From assembly GCA_017474205.1 (NCBI GenBank), contig JAFVID010000005.1:1-34456 (forward strand): a DNA stretch of 34,456 bases, written 5' to 3'. Positions 8,044 to 16,222 of this stretch are shown piece after piece (position 1 is the stretch's first letter; each line of letters begins with the position of its first letter). Both the position numbers and the translations under genes were made by a program. Source of the DNA: Clostridia bacterium. Lineage in GTDB: Bacteria; Bacillota; Clostridia; Oscillospirales; Acutalibacteraceae. Below the pieces are notes generated by a model, which saw nothing but the letters and a program-made list of their open reading frames with translations, had not been told where the DNA came from and did no database searches.

Positions 8044-8802
8044 TTATAACTCTAAATTTTTCACCTTAACACGTGATTCAAAACATCTTCCGCGACTGTG
8101 AGTACCATTTATAACGTAGATATTTTCCTCAATTTCGGTGCGGAAAATTTCAATATCTTCACCGAGATACGCTTCACCTGCAAAGACCAAATCTATTTCG
8201 GAAATTTCTACATCCTTGCCGAGATTTGGAATAAAATCGCTGATAATATCGGCATATCGGGTGTTATTTAAGTGGTTGTTATAGTCCACGTCGGAGAAAA
8301 CAACGGTGCGGTTTGCAACCTTTTCTTTTTCCTCAGATACGGATATTTTAACCCTACCGCTACCAAAAAGTTCTCTTTCGGGTTGACTGTTGACCACCTG
8401 GCCCATTTTATAGTCGGTGGGACGCTTGATTTTATGGTTTACGGGGTCGGCCAAAATCCAACCGCAGGTGGCTTCGATGAGGATATTACCCTGCTCATCC
8501 AAAAATTCGGTATCGCGGATAAACTGCACACCCTTAATGCATCTTTGCCAGGTTGTTACCTTAACCTTTTCACGCAAATCGGGGGCACGGTGTATCTTTA
8601 TTTGCACCGATGTAAGTAAGAAAACCACTCCGTCATTTAGAAGAACGTCGTAGGAATATCCTAATTCGGAGCAATGTTTATCGGCAATCTCCTCCATATA
8701 CTTAAGAATGGGAGAAACTGCGATACGTTTGGTCATATCGCAGTCAAAAGCTCTTATTTCAATAAAATCGGAGTATTGTCTTCCTTGATTTTCGATTCCC
8801 AT
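8044..8802 (-). CDS. Acyl-ACP thioesterase (FatA/FatB-type, tandem hotdog)
   Basis: This enzyme releases free fatty acids from acyl carrier protein. The 252-residue length suits a bacterial acyl-ACP thioesterase with two hotdog folds. Hotdog 1: a pattern like EIRAFDCDMTKRIAVSPILKYMEE with the helix ending in ADKHCSELG, then TTWQRCIKGVQFIRDTEF. Hotdog 2: the catalytic-loop motif DVDYNNHLNNTRYAD (residues 171-185), which contains the Asn/His pair of the plant FatA/B DxxxNxHxNN motif. The start lies 1 bp after the serS stop and has a weak ribosome binding site, so translation is probably coupled to serS. No fatty acid synthesis genes are in the window. Confidence 0.87.
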   Translation of the reverse strand: MGIENQGRQYSDFIEIRAFDCDMTKRIAVSPILKYMEEIADKHCSELGYSYDVLLNDGVVFLLTSVQIKIHRAPDLREKVKVTTWQRCIKGVQFIRDTEFLDEQGNILIEATCGWILADPVNHKIKRPTDYKMGQVVNSQPERELFGSGRVKISVSEEKEKVANRTVVFSDVDYNNHLNNTRYADIISDFIPNLGKDVEISEIDLVFAGEAYLGEDIEIFRTEIEENIYVINGTHSRGRCFESRVKVKNLEL

Positions 8803-8803
8803 A

Positions 8804-10075
8804 CTATTTAATTACGGTGCATCCCATATAAGGTACAAGTGCTTCGGGTACGGTTACACTTCCATCTTCGTTTTGATAGTTTTCAAGAATAGCGGCAACG
8901 GTACGTCCGATAGCAACACCCGAACCGTTAAGAGTATGAACAAGTTGAACCTTATCCTTTGCGCTCTTTCTAAAGCGGATAGATGCACGACGTGCCTGAT
9001 AATCCTCAAAGTTAGAGCAGGAAGAAATTTCGCAATATCTGTTGTAACTGGGGAGCCAAACCTCAATATCATAGGTCTTGGCGGCAGAGAAACCGATATC
9101 ACCGCTGGAAAGACATACAACACGATAGGGAAGTCCTAAGCCCTGAAGCACTCTTTCGGCATCATTGGTAAGTTTTTCAAGTTCATCATAGGATGTTTCG
9201 GGGTCGCAGAATTTAACAAGTTCAACCTTATTGAACTGATGTTGACGGATAAGTCCTCTGGTATCGCGTCCTGCGGAACCTGCTTCTCCACGGAAACAAG
9301 CGGAATATGCACAGTAAGAAATGGGAAGTTTAGAACCATCTAAAATCTCGTCGCGATGCATATTTGTTACGGGAACTTCGGCGGTAGGAATGAGGAAATA
9401 GTCGGTATCGGCTACCTTGAAGGCATCCTCTTCAAACTTGGGAAGTTGGCCTGTACCGGTCATAGATGCACGGTTTACCATAAAGGGAGGCATAATTTCG
9501 GTGTATCCGTTCTCGGTGTGGGTATCGAGATAATAGTTGATAACTGCACGTTCAAGACGAGCACCAAGTCCACGATAGAAGTGGAAACGGGCACCCGTTA
9601 CCTTTGCGGCGGTTTCGGGATCAAGAATATTAAGGTCGGCACCAACGTCCCAGTGGGCTTTGGGTTCAAAATCGAACTTACGGGGTTCACCGTATCTTCT
9701 GATTTCAACGTTATCGGCATCACTTTTACCGTCGGGGATGGTGGGGTTGGGGGTGTTGGGTATCATAAGAAGAAGTTGACGTTGCTTTTCTTCCAAAACT
9801 GCAGATTGCTTATCACATTCCTTAATTTCGTTGGAAAGTTTCTTCATTTCTTCCATAATGGGGGCAATGTCGCCACCCTCTTTTTTGATTTGGGGGATTT
9901 TTTTGGATACCGCGTTTTGCTCTGCCTTCATTCCGTCGGCTTTAGAGGAAATCTCACGGCGTTCAACGTCAATAGCCAAAAGTTCGTCGATTTGTGCATC
10001 GTAGTTTGCATTACGGCGGCGGAGTGCTGCTTTTACCTCTTCGGGATTGCTTCTAATAGTTTTGATATTTAACAT
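8804..10075 (-). CDS. serS: Serine--tRNA ligase
   Basis: SerRS charges tRNA-Ser and tRNA-Sec with serine. The 423-residue protein has the N-terminal antiparallel coiled-coil arm (about residues 25-105, rich in Lys/Glu), then the class II core: [32 protein letters not shown], motif 2 with [20 protein letters not shown] (about 261-280), and motif 3 [17 protein letters not shown] close to the C-terminus. The start has AAGGAAGG upstream. It lies 15 bp after parB on the minus strand. No T-box leader precedes it, so it appears to be driven by the parAB promoter. A tRNA-Ser(UGA) gene occurs at 31510-31596. Confidence 0.98.
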   Translation of the reverse strand: MLNIKTIRSNPEEVKAALRRRNANYDAQIDELLAIDVERREISSKADGMKAEQNAVSKKIPQIKKEGGDIAPIMEEMKKLSNEIKECDKQSAVLEEKQRQLLLMIPNTPNPTIPDGKSDADNVEIRRYGEPRKFDFEPKAHWDVGADLNILDPETAAKVTGARFHFYRGLGARLERAVINYYLDTHTENGYTEIMPPFMVNRASMTGTGQLPKFEEDAFKVADTDYFLIPTAEVPVTNMHRDEILDGSKLPISYCAYSACFRGEAGSAGRDTRGLIRQHQFNKVELVKFCDPETSYDELEKLTNDAERVLQGLGLPYRVVCLSSGDIGFSAAKTYDIEVWLPSYNRYCEISSCSNFEDYQARRASIRFRKSAKDKVQLVHTLNGSGVAIGRTVAAILENYQNEDGSVTVPEALVPYMGCTVIK

Positions 10076-10090
10076 TTTAATCTACCTTCC

Positions 10091-10939
10091 TTACATTTCG
10101 CCAAGTTTATTTGCCATATCTTTTAATTCATCGTTAGAGTAAAACTCAATAGAAAGGACACCCTTGCCCTTTTCTTTGGTAACCTTAACCCTACGTCCGA
10201 GGGCTTCGGAAAGTGCCAATGCAACCTCATCAAAATAGGGATCGCGGTTTACGTTAACGGTGTTTTTTTCTTTACCCATTGCCTTTTCATTAGCACGTTT
10301 TGCCATTTTTTCAATATCTCGCACCGTAGCGCCGAAGGATGCTATCTTGGCTGCCTTTGCCATTTCATCCTTATCATTAAAGGCAAGTAACGCTCTGCCG
10401 TGACCTGCCGAGATTTTACCCGTTCTAACCATAAGGGTAATTTCTTCGGGGAGTCCTAAAAGTCGAACCGAGTTTGCCACTGCCGAACGGGAACGTCCTA
10501 CCCTTTCGGATACCTCATCCTGGGTTAGTCCGTAGTCATCCATCAAAGAACGATAACCCATAGCTTCTTCTATGGGATTAAGATCTTCCCTTTGAAGATT
10601 TTCTACAAGCGCTATTTCGGCGGTTTCGGAATCGCTTAATTCCTTAATAATAACGGGAACTTCCACCATTCCGCACATTTTGGATGCTCGCCAACGGCGT
10701 TCACCTGCTACGAGCTGATATCCGTCACCCATAGGTCTTACGAGTAAGGGTTGAATAAGTCCGTATCTTGCAATACTTTCGGCAAGTTCAGCAAGTGCTT
10801 CGGGGTCAAAATCCTTACGGGGCTGATCCCTATTGGGTTCGATTTCCGAAAGTCTTACCGAAACGGGAGAACCTAAATCGGTTGAATTCTCTTCAAAATA
10901 AACGTTAAGACCCTTGCCTAAACGATTTGTTTTAGCCAT
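10091..10939 (-). CDS. parB: Chromosome partition protein ParB (Spo0J-type)
   Basis: ParB is a CTP-dependent clamp that loads at parS and spreads, recruiting condensin and ParA to segregate origins. The 282-residue protein has the CTP-binding ParB/Spo0J domain with GERRWRA (79-85) and ENLQREDLNPIEEA (113-126), the parS-reading helix-turn-helix (about 139-160, LTQDEVSERVGRSRSAVANSVRL cut into two helices), and a short C-terminal dimerisation domain. The N-terminal KTNRLGKGLNVYF matches the ParA-stimulating tail (xxxLGKGLxxLF). The start has GAAAGGACGG upstream. Two parS sites lie upstream of parA at 11877 and 11916. Confidence 0.97.
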   Translation of the reverse strand: MAKTNRLGKGLNVYFEENSTDLGSPVSVRLSEIEPNRDQPRKDFDPEALAELAESIARYGLIQPLLVRPMGDGYQLVAGERRWRASKMCGMVEVPVIIKELSDSETAEIALVENLQREDLNPIEEAMGYRSLMDDYGLTQDEVSERVGRSRSAVANSVRLLGLPEEITLMVRTGKISAGHGRALLAFNDKDEMAKAAKIASFGATVRDIEKMAKRANEKAMGKEKNTVNVNRDPYFDEVALALSEALGRRVKVTKEKGKGVLSIEFYSNDELKDMANKLGEM

Positions 10940-10954
10940 TTTGTTCCGTCCTTT

Positions 10955-11719
10955 CTACTTCTTATTATTCTTAAGAAATTCCTTGGCAAGGTCTTTGTAG
11001 GCCTTACTGCCTTTGGAAGATTTGTCGTAATACATTACCGGCATACCGAAACCGGGGGCTTCGGATAGTCGAACGGTACGGGGAATGGGGGTTGAAAATA
11101 CCTTCTTTGGAAAATATTTTTTAACCTCTGCCACCACCTGTTGGGTGAGATTAAGTCGTCCGTCATACATTGTAAGAAGGATGCCTTCAATATCAATGTG
11201 GGTGTTGTAAAGACGCTTTACCTGACGCACCGATGTAATAAGCTGGGAAAGTCCCTCAAGGGCATAGTATTCGCACTGAATGGGGACAATTATACTATCG
11301 GCGGCACAAAGTCCGTTAATGGTGATAAATCCTAAAGACGGGGGACAGTCAATGAAGATAAAATCATAACTTTCCCTTAATGGTGCTAATGCCACACGAA
11401 GTCGGGATTCCCTGTTTTCTAATGTAGAGAGTTCCACCTCGGCACCTGCAAGGGCCATATTTGAGGGGATAATATCTACCTTATATTTAGTTTTGACCAC
11501 CGCTTTTGATGCGGGGCTTCTACCGATTAGCAAATCGTAGCAGGATGCTTCAATGGTGCGTTTATCCACACCGTATCCGCTGGTGGTATTGCCTTGGGGG
11601 TCAAGGTCAACAAGAAGGACACGTTTGCCCCTATCTGCCACCGCCGCCGCAAGATTTACTGCCGTGGTGGTTTTTCCTACGCCACCCTTTTGGTTAGCGA
11701 TTGTAATTATTTTTGCCAC
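10955..11719 (-). CDS. parA: Chromosome partition ATPase ParA (Soj-type)
   Basis: ParA is a deviant Walker ATPase that binds DNA as an ATP dimer and, with ParB, segregates origins; the Soj type can also regulate DnaA. Seen in 254 residues: KGGVGKTTT (11-19, with the signature lysine), DLDPQGN (38-44), and FIDCPPSLG (122-130). There is no N-terminal DNA-binding domain, so this is the short chromosomal (type Ib-like or Soj) form. The start is a GTG at 11717-11719 preceded by AAAAGGTA. It is the first gene of the run parA-parB-serS-thioesterase-GNAT-tautomerase. A possible -10 TATAAT on the minus strand lies at 11774-11779, without a convincing -35. Confidence 0.97.
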   Translation of the reverse strand: MAKIITIANQKGGVGKTTTAVNLAAAVADRGKRVLLVDLDPQGNTTSGYGVDKRTIEASCYDLLIGRSPASKAVVKTKYKVDIIPSNMALAGAEVELSTLENRESRLRVALAPLRESYDFIFIDCPPSLGFITINGLCAADSIIVPIQCEYYALEGLSQLITSVRQVKRLYNTHIDIEGILLTMYDGRLNLTQQVVAEVKKYFPKKVFSTPIPRTVRLSEAPGFGMPVMYYDKSSKGSKAYKDLAKEFLKNNKK

Positions 11720-11848
11720 TTATATCTTACCTTTTATATAGTATTTTTATGTACGTGGGTTGTCGTGATTGACATTATAGCATATACGTTTTGAAAAATA
11801 AAGGGGGAATTTTAGTTTTTTTAAGCATTTTTTATTTGAAACTTATAC

Positions 11849-11877
11849 TTGATATATATCCCCTTTAATGTTAAAAT
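11849..11877 (+). promoter_or_regulatory. Probable promoter of the HI0933-type flavoprotein gene
   Basis: TTGATA (11849-11854), 17 bp, TAAAAT (11872-11877). The -10 box ends exactly where the first parS site begins, so bound ParB could interfere with transcription (inference). Confidence 0.6.
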
Positions 11878-11892
11878 GTTTCATGTGAAACA
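11877..11892. promoter_or_regulatory. parS site 1
   Basis: TGTTTCATGTGAAACA differs at one position from the consensus TGTTNCACGTGAAACA bound by Spo0J-type ParB. It lies between parA and the divergent flavoprotein gene. Confidence 0.9.
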
Positions 11893-11915
11893 TTGAAATC
11901 AGACAAAACACAAAT

Positions 11916-11931
11916 TGTTTCACGTGAAACA
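11916..11931. promoter_or_regulatory. parS site 2
   Basis: TGTTTCACGTGAAACA is a perfect 16-bp palindrome and exact match to the bacterial parS consensus, 39 bp (start to start) from site 1 and 20 bp before the flavoprotein start codon. Confidence 0.97.
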
Positions 11932-11951
11932 ATGGTTATTTGAGGTGCGAT

Positions 11952-13172
11952 ATGTCCAATTCAAACTATGATATTGCCATTATCGGTGGCGGGGCATCGG
12001 GTCTTGCGGCGGCAATTTCCGCAAAAAGGCAAAACAACTCGCTATCGGTTGCTATATTTGAAGCCAATCAAAGGGTGGGCAAAAAACTGCTTACCACCGG
12101 TAACGGTAGGTGCAATTTAGGTAACGCAGGTAATCTTTCGGGTAGATATCACGGCGATACCGCCTTTGCCGAAAGGGTGCTTAATAAATTTACCACATCC
12201 AATACCATCGACTTTTTCAACAGCATTGGAATTGAGTGCATTGAACTTGAAGAGGAAAAACTTTATCCTATGTGCCTTCAGGCAAACGGAGTGGTTGACC
12301 AACTTCGTTTTGCAGCCGACGAAATCGGGGTAGAAACCCTTATCGAACATAGGGTACAAAAAATTGAACATAAAGGGAATTCCTTTATTATATATGTAAA
12401 CGGCACCACCTATACCGCCAAAAAGGTGATTATCGCAACAGGCGGTGTTGCTGCCCCGAAAAGCGGATCTAAAGGGGACGGATACACCTTCCTCACAAAC
12501 TTTGGTCATTCCAAAACCACCACACGCCCCGCCATTGTGCAGGTTATAACCAAAACCGACCTTACCAAAGCATTGGCAGGAATTAAGGTAGAGGGGGAAA
12601 TATCCCTTACCACCAAAAAGGGCAGTCGCACCGAAAAGGGAGAGATATTATTTACCGAATACGGATTATCAGGACCCCCCGTTTTGCAAATATCCCGAAT
12701 GGTAGCCGAATGCGGTCAGGGGGATATATCCATTGACCTTCTTCCCGATATTGATTTTACTGAGGTATTTTCCATTCTTAAAAGGCGAAAAGATATCCTC
12801 AAAAACCGAACAACCGACCAACTACTTTTGGGATTTCTAAACAAACGGGTAGGGGAAGTTGTTATTAAATCGGCAGGGATATCCCTTTCGACCCCCATTG
12901 CCGAGTTAAAAGAAAAAGACCTTAAGGATATTACTGCAAAGATTAAAAATTTCAAAATGACCGCCACCGGTACTAAAGGATTCGATAACGCTCAGGTTAC
13001 CGCCGGGGGTATATCAACAAAAGATTTTAATGCCGATACATTGGAATCTAAACTTATAAAGGGACTTTACGCCACGGGCGAATTGCTTGACGTAGACGGC
13101 GACTGCGGTGGATTTAATCTTCAATGGGCTTGGGCAACGGGATACGTTGCAGGAATTTCAGCCGCGGAATAA
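11952..13172 (+). CDS. HI0933 family flavoprotein (BaiN-like NAD(P)/FAD-dependent oxidoreductase)
   Basis: A 406-residue soluble flavoprotein. The Rossmann FAD loop IIGGGASGLAAA is at residues 10-21; the family marks GKKLLTTGNGRCNLGN, TGGVAAPKSGSKGDGY, QVTAGGISTKDFN and the C-terminal GLYATGELLDVDGDCGGFNLQWAWATG are all present. The family includes BaiN, implicated in bile-acid dehydroxylation, but most members have no proven reaction, so a bile-acid role should not be assumed. ATG 11952 is chosen over a TTG at 11940 because GAGGTG (11942-11947) stands just before it. The gene is divergent from parA, with two parS sites in its leader. Confidence 0.93.
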   Translation: MSNSNYDIAIIGGGASGLAAAISAKRQNNSLSVAIFEANQRVGKKLLTTGNGRCNLGNAGNLSGRYHGDTAFAERVLNKFTTSNTIDFFNSIGIECIELEEEKLYPMCLQANGVVDQLRFAADEIGVETLIEHRVQKIEHKGNSFIIYVNGTTYTAKKVIIATGGVAAPKSGSKGDGYTFLTNFGHSKTTTRPAIVQVITKTDLTKALAGIKVEGEISLTTKKGSRTEKGEILFTEYGLSGPPVLQISRMVAECGQGDISIDLLPDIDFTEVFSILKRRKDILKNRTTDQLLLGFLNKRVGEVVIKSAGISLSTPIAELKEKDLKDITAKIKNFKMTATGTKGFDNAQVTAGGISTKDFNADTLESKLIKGLYATGELLDVDGDCGGFNLQWAWATGYVAGISAAE

Positions 13173-13179
13173 ATATATC

Positions 13180-13310
13180 GTAGGGCAGGGGACGATTCCC
13201 CCACGGTGTGGGGGAAATGTCGCGAAGCGACAAAGGGGGACGGCCTCCGTTAGAGGTGCTCCTGCCGAAAAAATATATACACTAACGGCGGGAGCAAGCC
13301 CCCGCCCTAC
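13180..13310. repeat. 131-bp MITE-like palindromic element
   Basis: The element is bounded by 12-bp terminal inverted repeats, GTAGGGCAGGGG (13180-13191) and CCCCCGCCCTAC (13299-13310), that match at 11 of 12 positions. The inside has further hairpins, e.g. TGTCGCGAAGCGACA (13218-13232) and the inverted pair GATTCCCCCAC/GTGGGGG. It is much more GC-rich than its flanks and codes for nothing credible. No clear target-site duplication is visible. It fits non-autonomous dispersed repeats of Firmicutes; only one copy is in this window. Confidence 0.75.
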
Positions 13311-13333
13311 AATAAAATTATTCATTATTACCT

Positions 13334-13366
13334 AAAAAAGACCTGCTTTCATAGCAGGTCTTTTTT
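13334..13366. terminator. Bidirectional intrinsic terminator between flavoprotein and AEC transporter genes
   Basis: Perfect 14-bp stem AAAAAAGACCTGCT / AGCAGGTCTTTTTT with loop TTCAT; it serves both converging genes and ends 2 bp before the AEC transporter stop codon. Confidence 0.92.
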
Positions 13367-13367
13367 C

Positions 13368-14306
13368 TTACACCGACTGAACGAGTGCCATAATAAGGGG
13401 AATTGTAAACAGGGATAAAAGCGTTGTTACACTAACAACTCGTGATGCGTAGTCCCCATCGCCACCAAACATAACCGAGAAGAGGGTGGTATTACTTGCC
13501 GAAGGGGCGGCAGCGGGAAGCACCGCACAACAAAGAAGGGTACCACGTAATCCTATTAAATACATTATTCCAAAGGTTAAAAGGGGAATAACCGCAAGAC
13601 GTAAAAGACAACATATTCCAACGTAAATATCCTCTTTATCGAGTTTGAGTTTAAGGTTTTTAAGATAATATCCCGTAATGACCATTGCGAGAGGTGTATT
13701 TAAGTCGGCCATAAATCCAACGGGGGATGCAATTATGTAGGGAAGTTTTATTCGTAAGAAAAATAACGCAATACCAATCACTATTCCAATAACACCGGGG
13801 TTTAGGAATATCTTTTTTACCGAAATACCGCCTTTTCCTTGGTTTATTATATAAATTCCAAGGGTCCAGATAAGTATTTGGAAGGTACACATAAAAATTG
13901 AGACCAAAAATACCCCTTCTTCGCCAAAAAGTCCTTGGGCTAAGGGAATAGCCATAAAACCGCAATTACTGAAAACAGAGGCAAATTTGAGGGCGCTACG
14001 ACGTGCTACGGTTGTCTTTCTATATAAAGGCAGGGTAAATACAAAACCTAACGTGGTTGCAATAAGGCAGGTAAGGAACATATAGAGCATTTCGTTAAGA
14101 CGTTTTGAGGAAAATTCCACCGACACGAATGAGTGGATAATAATACAAACCGTAACCACCGTAAAAAGCAGTTTTGTAAGTTGCTTAATACCGTCATCGG
14201 TGAATATTTTAAGTTTACCGAAAACAAGACCCACCATCATAAGTGAAAATAGAATAAGTACCTGACTTGATACGTCTATAATATTTGATAATATATTCAC
14301 ACCCAT
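13368..14306 (-). CDS. AEC family transporter (auxin efflux carrier-type permease)
   Basis: A 312-residue, largely hydrophobic protein with about ten membrane segments arranged as two five-helix halves, the architecture of the AEC/PIN permease family. Typical features: LILFSLMMVGLVFGKLKIFTDDG at the start, SNCGFMAIPLAQ in the middle, NPGVIGIVIGIALFF at the second half, and PAAAPSASNTTLFSVMFGGD near the end. Bacterial members move organic acids such as malate or malonate, but the substrate cannot be read from sequence. AAGGAG precedes the ATG at 14304-14306. The gene points away from dnaA and occupies the position where rpmH/rnpA would be in many Firmicutes. Confidence 0.9.
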   Translation of the reverse strand: MGVNILSNIIDVSSQVLILFSLMMVGLVFGKLKIFTDDGIKQLTKLLFTVVTVCIIIHSFVSVEFSSKRLNEMLYMFLTCLIATTLGFVFTLPLYRKTTVARRSALKFASVFSNCGFMAIPLAQGLFGEEGVFLVSIFMCTFQILIWTLGIYIINQGKGGISVKKIFLNPGVIGIVIGIALFFLRIKLPYIIASPVGFMADLNTPLAMVITGYYLKNLKLKLDKEDIYVGICCLLRLAVIPLLTFGIMYLIGLRGTLLCCAVLPAAAPSASNTTLFSVMFGGDGDYASRVVSVTTLLSLFTIPLIMALVQSV

Positions 14307-14332
14307 ATCTCCTTTTTGAAAAAGATATATCT

Positions 14333-14361
14333 ATTCAACACCCGAAATGTAAATTTGTCAA
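14333..14361 (-). promoter_or_regulatory. Probable promoter of the AEC transporter gene
   Basis: Minus strand: TTGACA (complement of 14356-14361), 17 bp, then TTGAAT (complement of 14333-14338). The -35 is perfect and the -10 matches 4 of 6. Confidence 0.6.
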
Positions 14362-14376
14362 GAAAAAATTGTAAAT

Positions 14377-14424
14377 ATCCCTCCACCGCTAACGCGGTCC
14401 CCCTCCCTTTAGGCAAGGGAGGCA
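14377..14424 (-). repeat. 48-bp dispersed repeat, copy 1
   Basis: It contains two hairpins, CCTCCCTT..AAAGGGAGG and ACCGCGTTAGCGGT, framed by CCTCC/GGAGG. It is identical over all 48 bases, in reverse complement, to 33292-33339. It lies in the 325-bp gap between the AEC transporter and dnaA, upstream of the dnaA promoter. Confidence 0.92.
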
Positions 14425-14477
14425 ACTTTTTGCTTTAATGTATAATATATATTATAAACTACAATTAAAAATAATAC

Positions 14478-14506
14478 TTGATAATGTTGTAAACTTATGT
14501 TATAAT
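14478..14506 (+). promoter_or_regulatory. dnaA promoter
   Basis: TTGATA (14478-14483), 17 bp, TATAAT (14501-14506). This predicts a leader of roughly 120 nt before the dnaA ATG at 14632. No obvious DnaA boxes overlap it. Confidence 0.78.
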
Positions 14507-14631
14507 TACCTCGTATTGAAATTTATTTTGGATAGTTGTCGCAAATTAAGCAACATTTGGCTATTTTACCCCCTTTTTTGAAAGCATCTATCCCTTTTGA
14601 TATGAAAATAGAAAGAAAAGGAAAATTGATT

Positions 14632-15933
14632 ATGGACTCATTTTTTGACGTATTTCAAAGTGTTTGTAATTTATGTGCATCTAAAATATCCACCGTTGCC
14701 TTTGATTGTTGGATAAAAAATCTTGAACCTATTCGTTTTAACGACGGTACTGCCGAACTTTATGCTCAATCGGCATATCAAAAAGAAATTATCGATAAAT
14801 ATTACATCGGCTTCTTAAAAGATGCTTTTGAAGAGGTTTTTGGTTTTCCCGTTGAGGTTTCGGTTCTTCTTGAAAATACCGAAAAGAAAAAAAGAGAAAA
14901 TTTAGAAGGTCAATCGGTTACCGATCGTTATACCTTCGAAAACTTTGTTGTTGGTCCTTCAAACCGTTTTGCCCATGCTGCGGCCCTTGCGGTTGCAAGT
15001 AAACCCGGTTTTGCATACAATCCTCTTTTCCTTTACGGTTCATCGGGACTTGGTAAAACCCACCTTCTTAACGCTATTTGTAATTCAATTCGTGAAGATT
15101 ATCCCGACCTTAAAATCATAAATAAACAGGGTGAACAGTTTGCCAACGAAATAATCGATGCTATTCATCAATTCAAAACAGGGGATTTTCGTGAAAAATA
15201 TCGTAACACCGACGTTTTGGTTATTGACGATATTCAGTTCATCATTAAAAAATCTGCGGTTCAAATTGAGTTTTTCAATACCTTTAACGCTCTTTTTGAA
15301 AGCAGTAAACAAATTATAATTTCATCCGACCGTCCTCCTAAAGAACTTAAAGATTTGGATGAACGTATGACATCCCGTTTTGAAAGCGGTCTTTTGGCCG
15401 ATATTCAAACCCCCGATTTTGAAACCAGAATTACCATCATTAAAAGAAAAGCAAAAAGTCAAAACGTAGAACTTCCCGAACAAACCGTTCAGTACATCGC
15501 AAATGAAATTAAAAACAATATCCGCCAACTTGAAGGTATTGTAAATAAACTTGTTGCACACAAAAATTTGTCGGGTGAAATTCCCGATTTATCCCGCGTT
15601 GCATCCCTTATCAGCGAGGTTAAAAAGGAAGATTTACCCGAACCTATCTCTCTTGATAAAATCATCGCAACCGTTGCCCGTTATTTTAACGTAACATCTC
15701 AAGATATTTGCTCTAAAAAGCAAAGCAGTGATGCATCTACTGCCCGTCATTACGCTATATACGTGGCACGTGAGGTTACCGATTTAACCCTTAAAACCAT
15801 TGGTAAGTATTTAGGAAGAGATCATTCCACCGCAAGTATATCTTACAAAAAAATCGAAAACGAGGTTAAGAGAAATCCCAATACAAAAGACCTCGTTAAC
15901 GAAATGATTAAAGATATTACAGGCGAAATTTAA
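14632..15933 (+). CDS. dnaA: Chromosomal replication initiator protein DnaA
   Basis: DnaA binds DnaA boxes, oligomerises with ATP and unwinds oriC. With the ATG at 14632 the protein has 433 residues. This start is preferred because AAAAGGAAAA precedes it and MDSFFDVFQSVCNLCASKIS aligns with domain I; the upstream in-frame starts (14536, 14602) have no ribosome binding site. Domain I is about 1-80, with a very short domain II. Domain III has YTFENFVVGPSNRFAHAAA, Walker A GSSGLGKTH (136-144), Walker B VLVIDD (195-200) and the arginine-finger region. Domain IV ends with LTLKTIGKYLGRDHST (385-400), the DNA-reading loop. In the N-terminal arm of domain IV, KKQSSDASTARHYA has Ser where E. coli has Arg399. 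oriC lies directly downstream. Confidence 0.98.
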   Translation: MDSFFDVFQSVCNLCASKISTVAFDCWIKNLEPIRFNDGTAELYAQSAYQKEIIDKYYIGFLKDAFEEVFGFPVEVSVLLENTEKKKRENLEGQSVTDRYTFENFVVGPSNRFAHAAALAVASKPGFAYNPLFLYGSSGLGKTHLLNAICNSIREDYPDLKIINKQGEQFANEIIDAIHQFKTGDFREKYRNTDVLVIDDIQFIIKKSAVQIEFFNTFNALFESSKQIIISSDRPPKELKDLDERMTSRFESGLLADIQTPDFETRITIIKRKAKSQNVELPEQTVQYIANEIKNNIRQLEGIVNKLVAHKNLSGEIPDLSRVASLISEVKKEDLPEPISLDKIIATVARYFNVTSQDICSKKQSSDASTARHYAIYVAREVTDLTLKTIGKYLGRDHSTASISYKKIENEVKRNPNTKDLVNEMIKDITGEI

Positions 15934-16087
15934 GATATATATTTTTCTTTAATTTTTAACATACATTTTTTGTAAGTAGTCGTTATGAAAAAATGTAAAT
16001 TCATTATGTAAACTAAAATAATGTTAAAGTTTTTTACTAAAAAATGCTAAAACCGTTGATGTAAATACAAATATCTAATTTTGTAAA

Positions 16088-16096
16088 TTTTCAACA
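16088..16096 (+). promoter_or_regulatory. DnaA-box-like nonamer TTTTCAACA
   Basis: Two differences from TTATCCACA. It is the same sequence as the copies at 16153 and 16165. A weaker reverse box (TGTGTTAAT, 16098-16106) follows immediately. Confidence 0.65.
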
Positions 16097-16152
16097 CTGT
16101 GTTAATAGTAAATTTTTACCATTGGTTACCTTGGTTTACATAACTCTTAACA

Positions 16153-16161
16153 TTTTCAACA
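16153..16161 (+). promoter_or_regulatory. DnaA-box-like nonamer TTTTCAACA
   Basis: Identical to 16088-16096 and to 16165-16173, and 12 bp (start to start) from the latter. Confidence 0.68.
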
Positions 16162-16164
16162 TAC

Positions 16165-16187
16165 TTTTCAACATTAACCGTTGAAAA
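16165..16187. promoter_or_regulatory. Inverted pair of DnaA-box-like nonamers
   Basis: TTTTCAACA (16165-16173) faces CGTTGAAAA (16179-16187), forming 8-bp inverted arms TTTTCAAC/GTTGAAAA with a 7-bp spacer. Confidence 0.65.
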
Positions 16188-16199
16188 CTTAAAATTAAA

Positions 16200-16208
16200 T
16201 GTTGAAGT
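16200..16208 (-). promoter_or_regulatory. Weaker DnaA-box-like nonamer
   Basis: TGTTGAAGT reads ACTTCAACA on the minus strand, sharing the TCAACA end of the other boxes. Confidence 0.45.
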
Positions 16209-16222
16209 TAAATTTCAAACTT

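Noticed and set aside
9356..10072. 238-codon frame antisense to serS
   Set aside because: serS is certain on the other strand. The antisense product is low-complexity (Gly/Val/Phe) and is a codon-bias artefact.
8804..10090. T-box leader for serS
   Set aside because: Only 15 bp separate parB and serS, so there is no room for a leader.
13108..13335. 75-codon frame over the end of the flavoprotein gene and the GC-rich repeat
   Set aside because: It translates a palindromic element and overlaps a certain gene.
14536..14631. N-terminal extension of DnaA
   Set aside because: The extra residues do not match DnaA domain I and lack a ribosome binding site. ATG 14632 has AAAAGGAAAA upstream.
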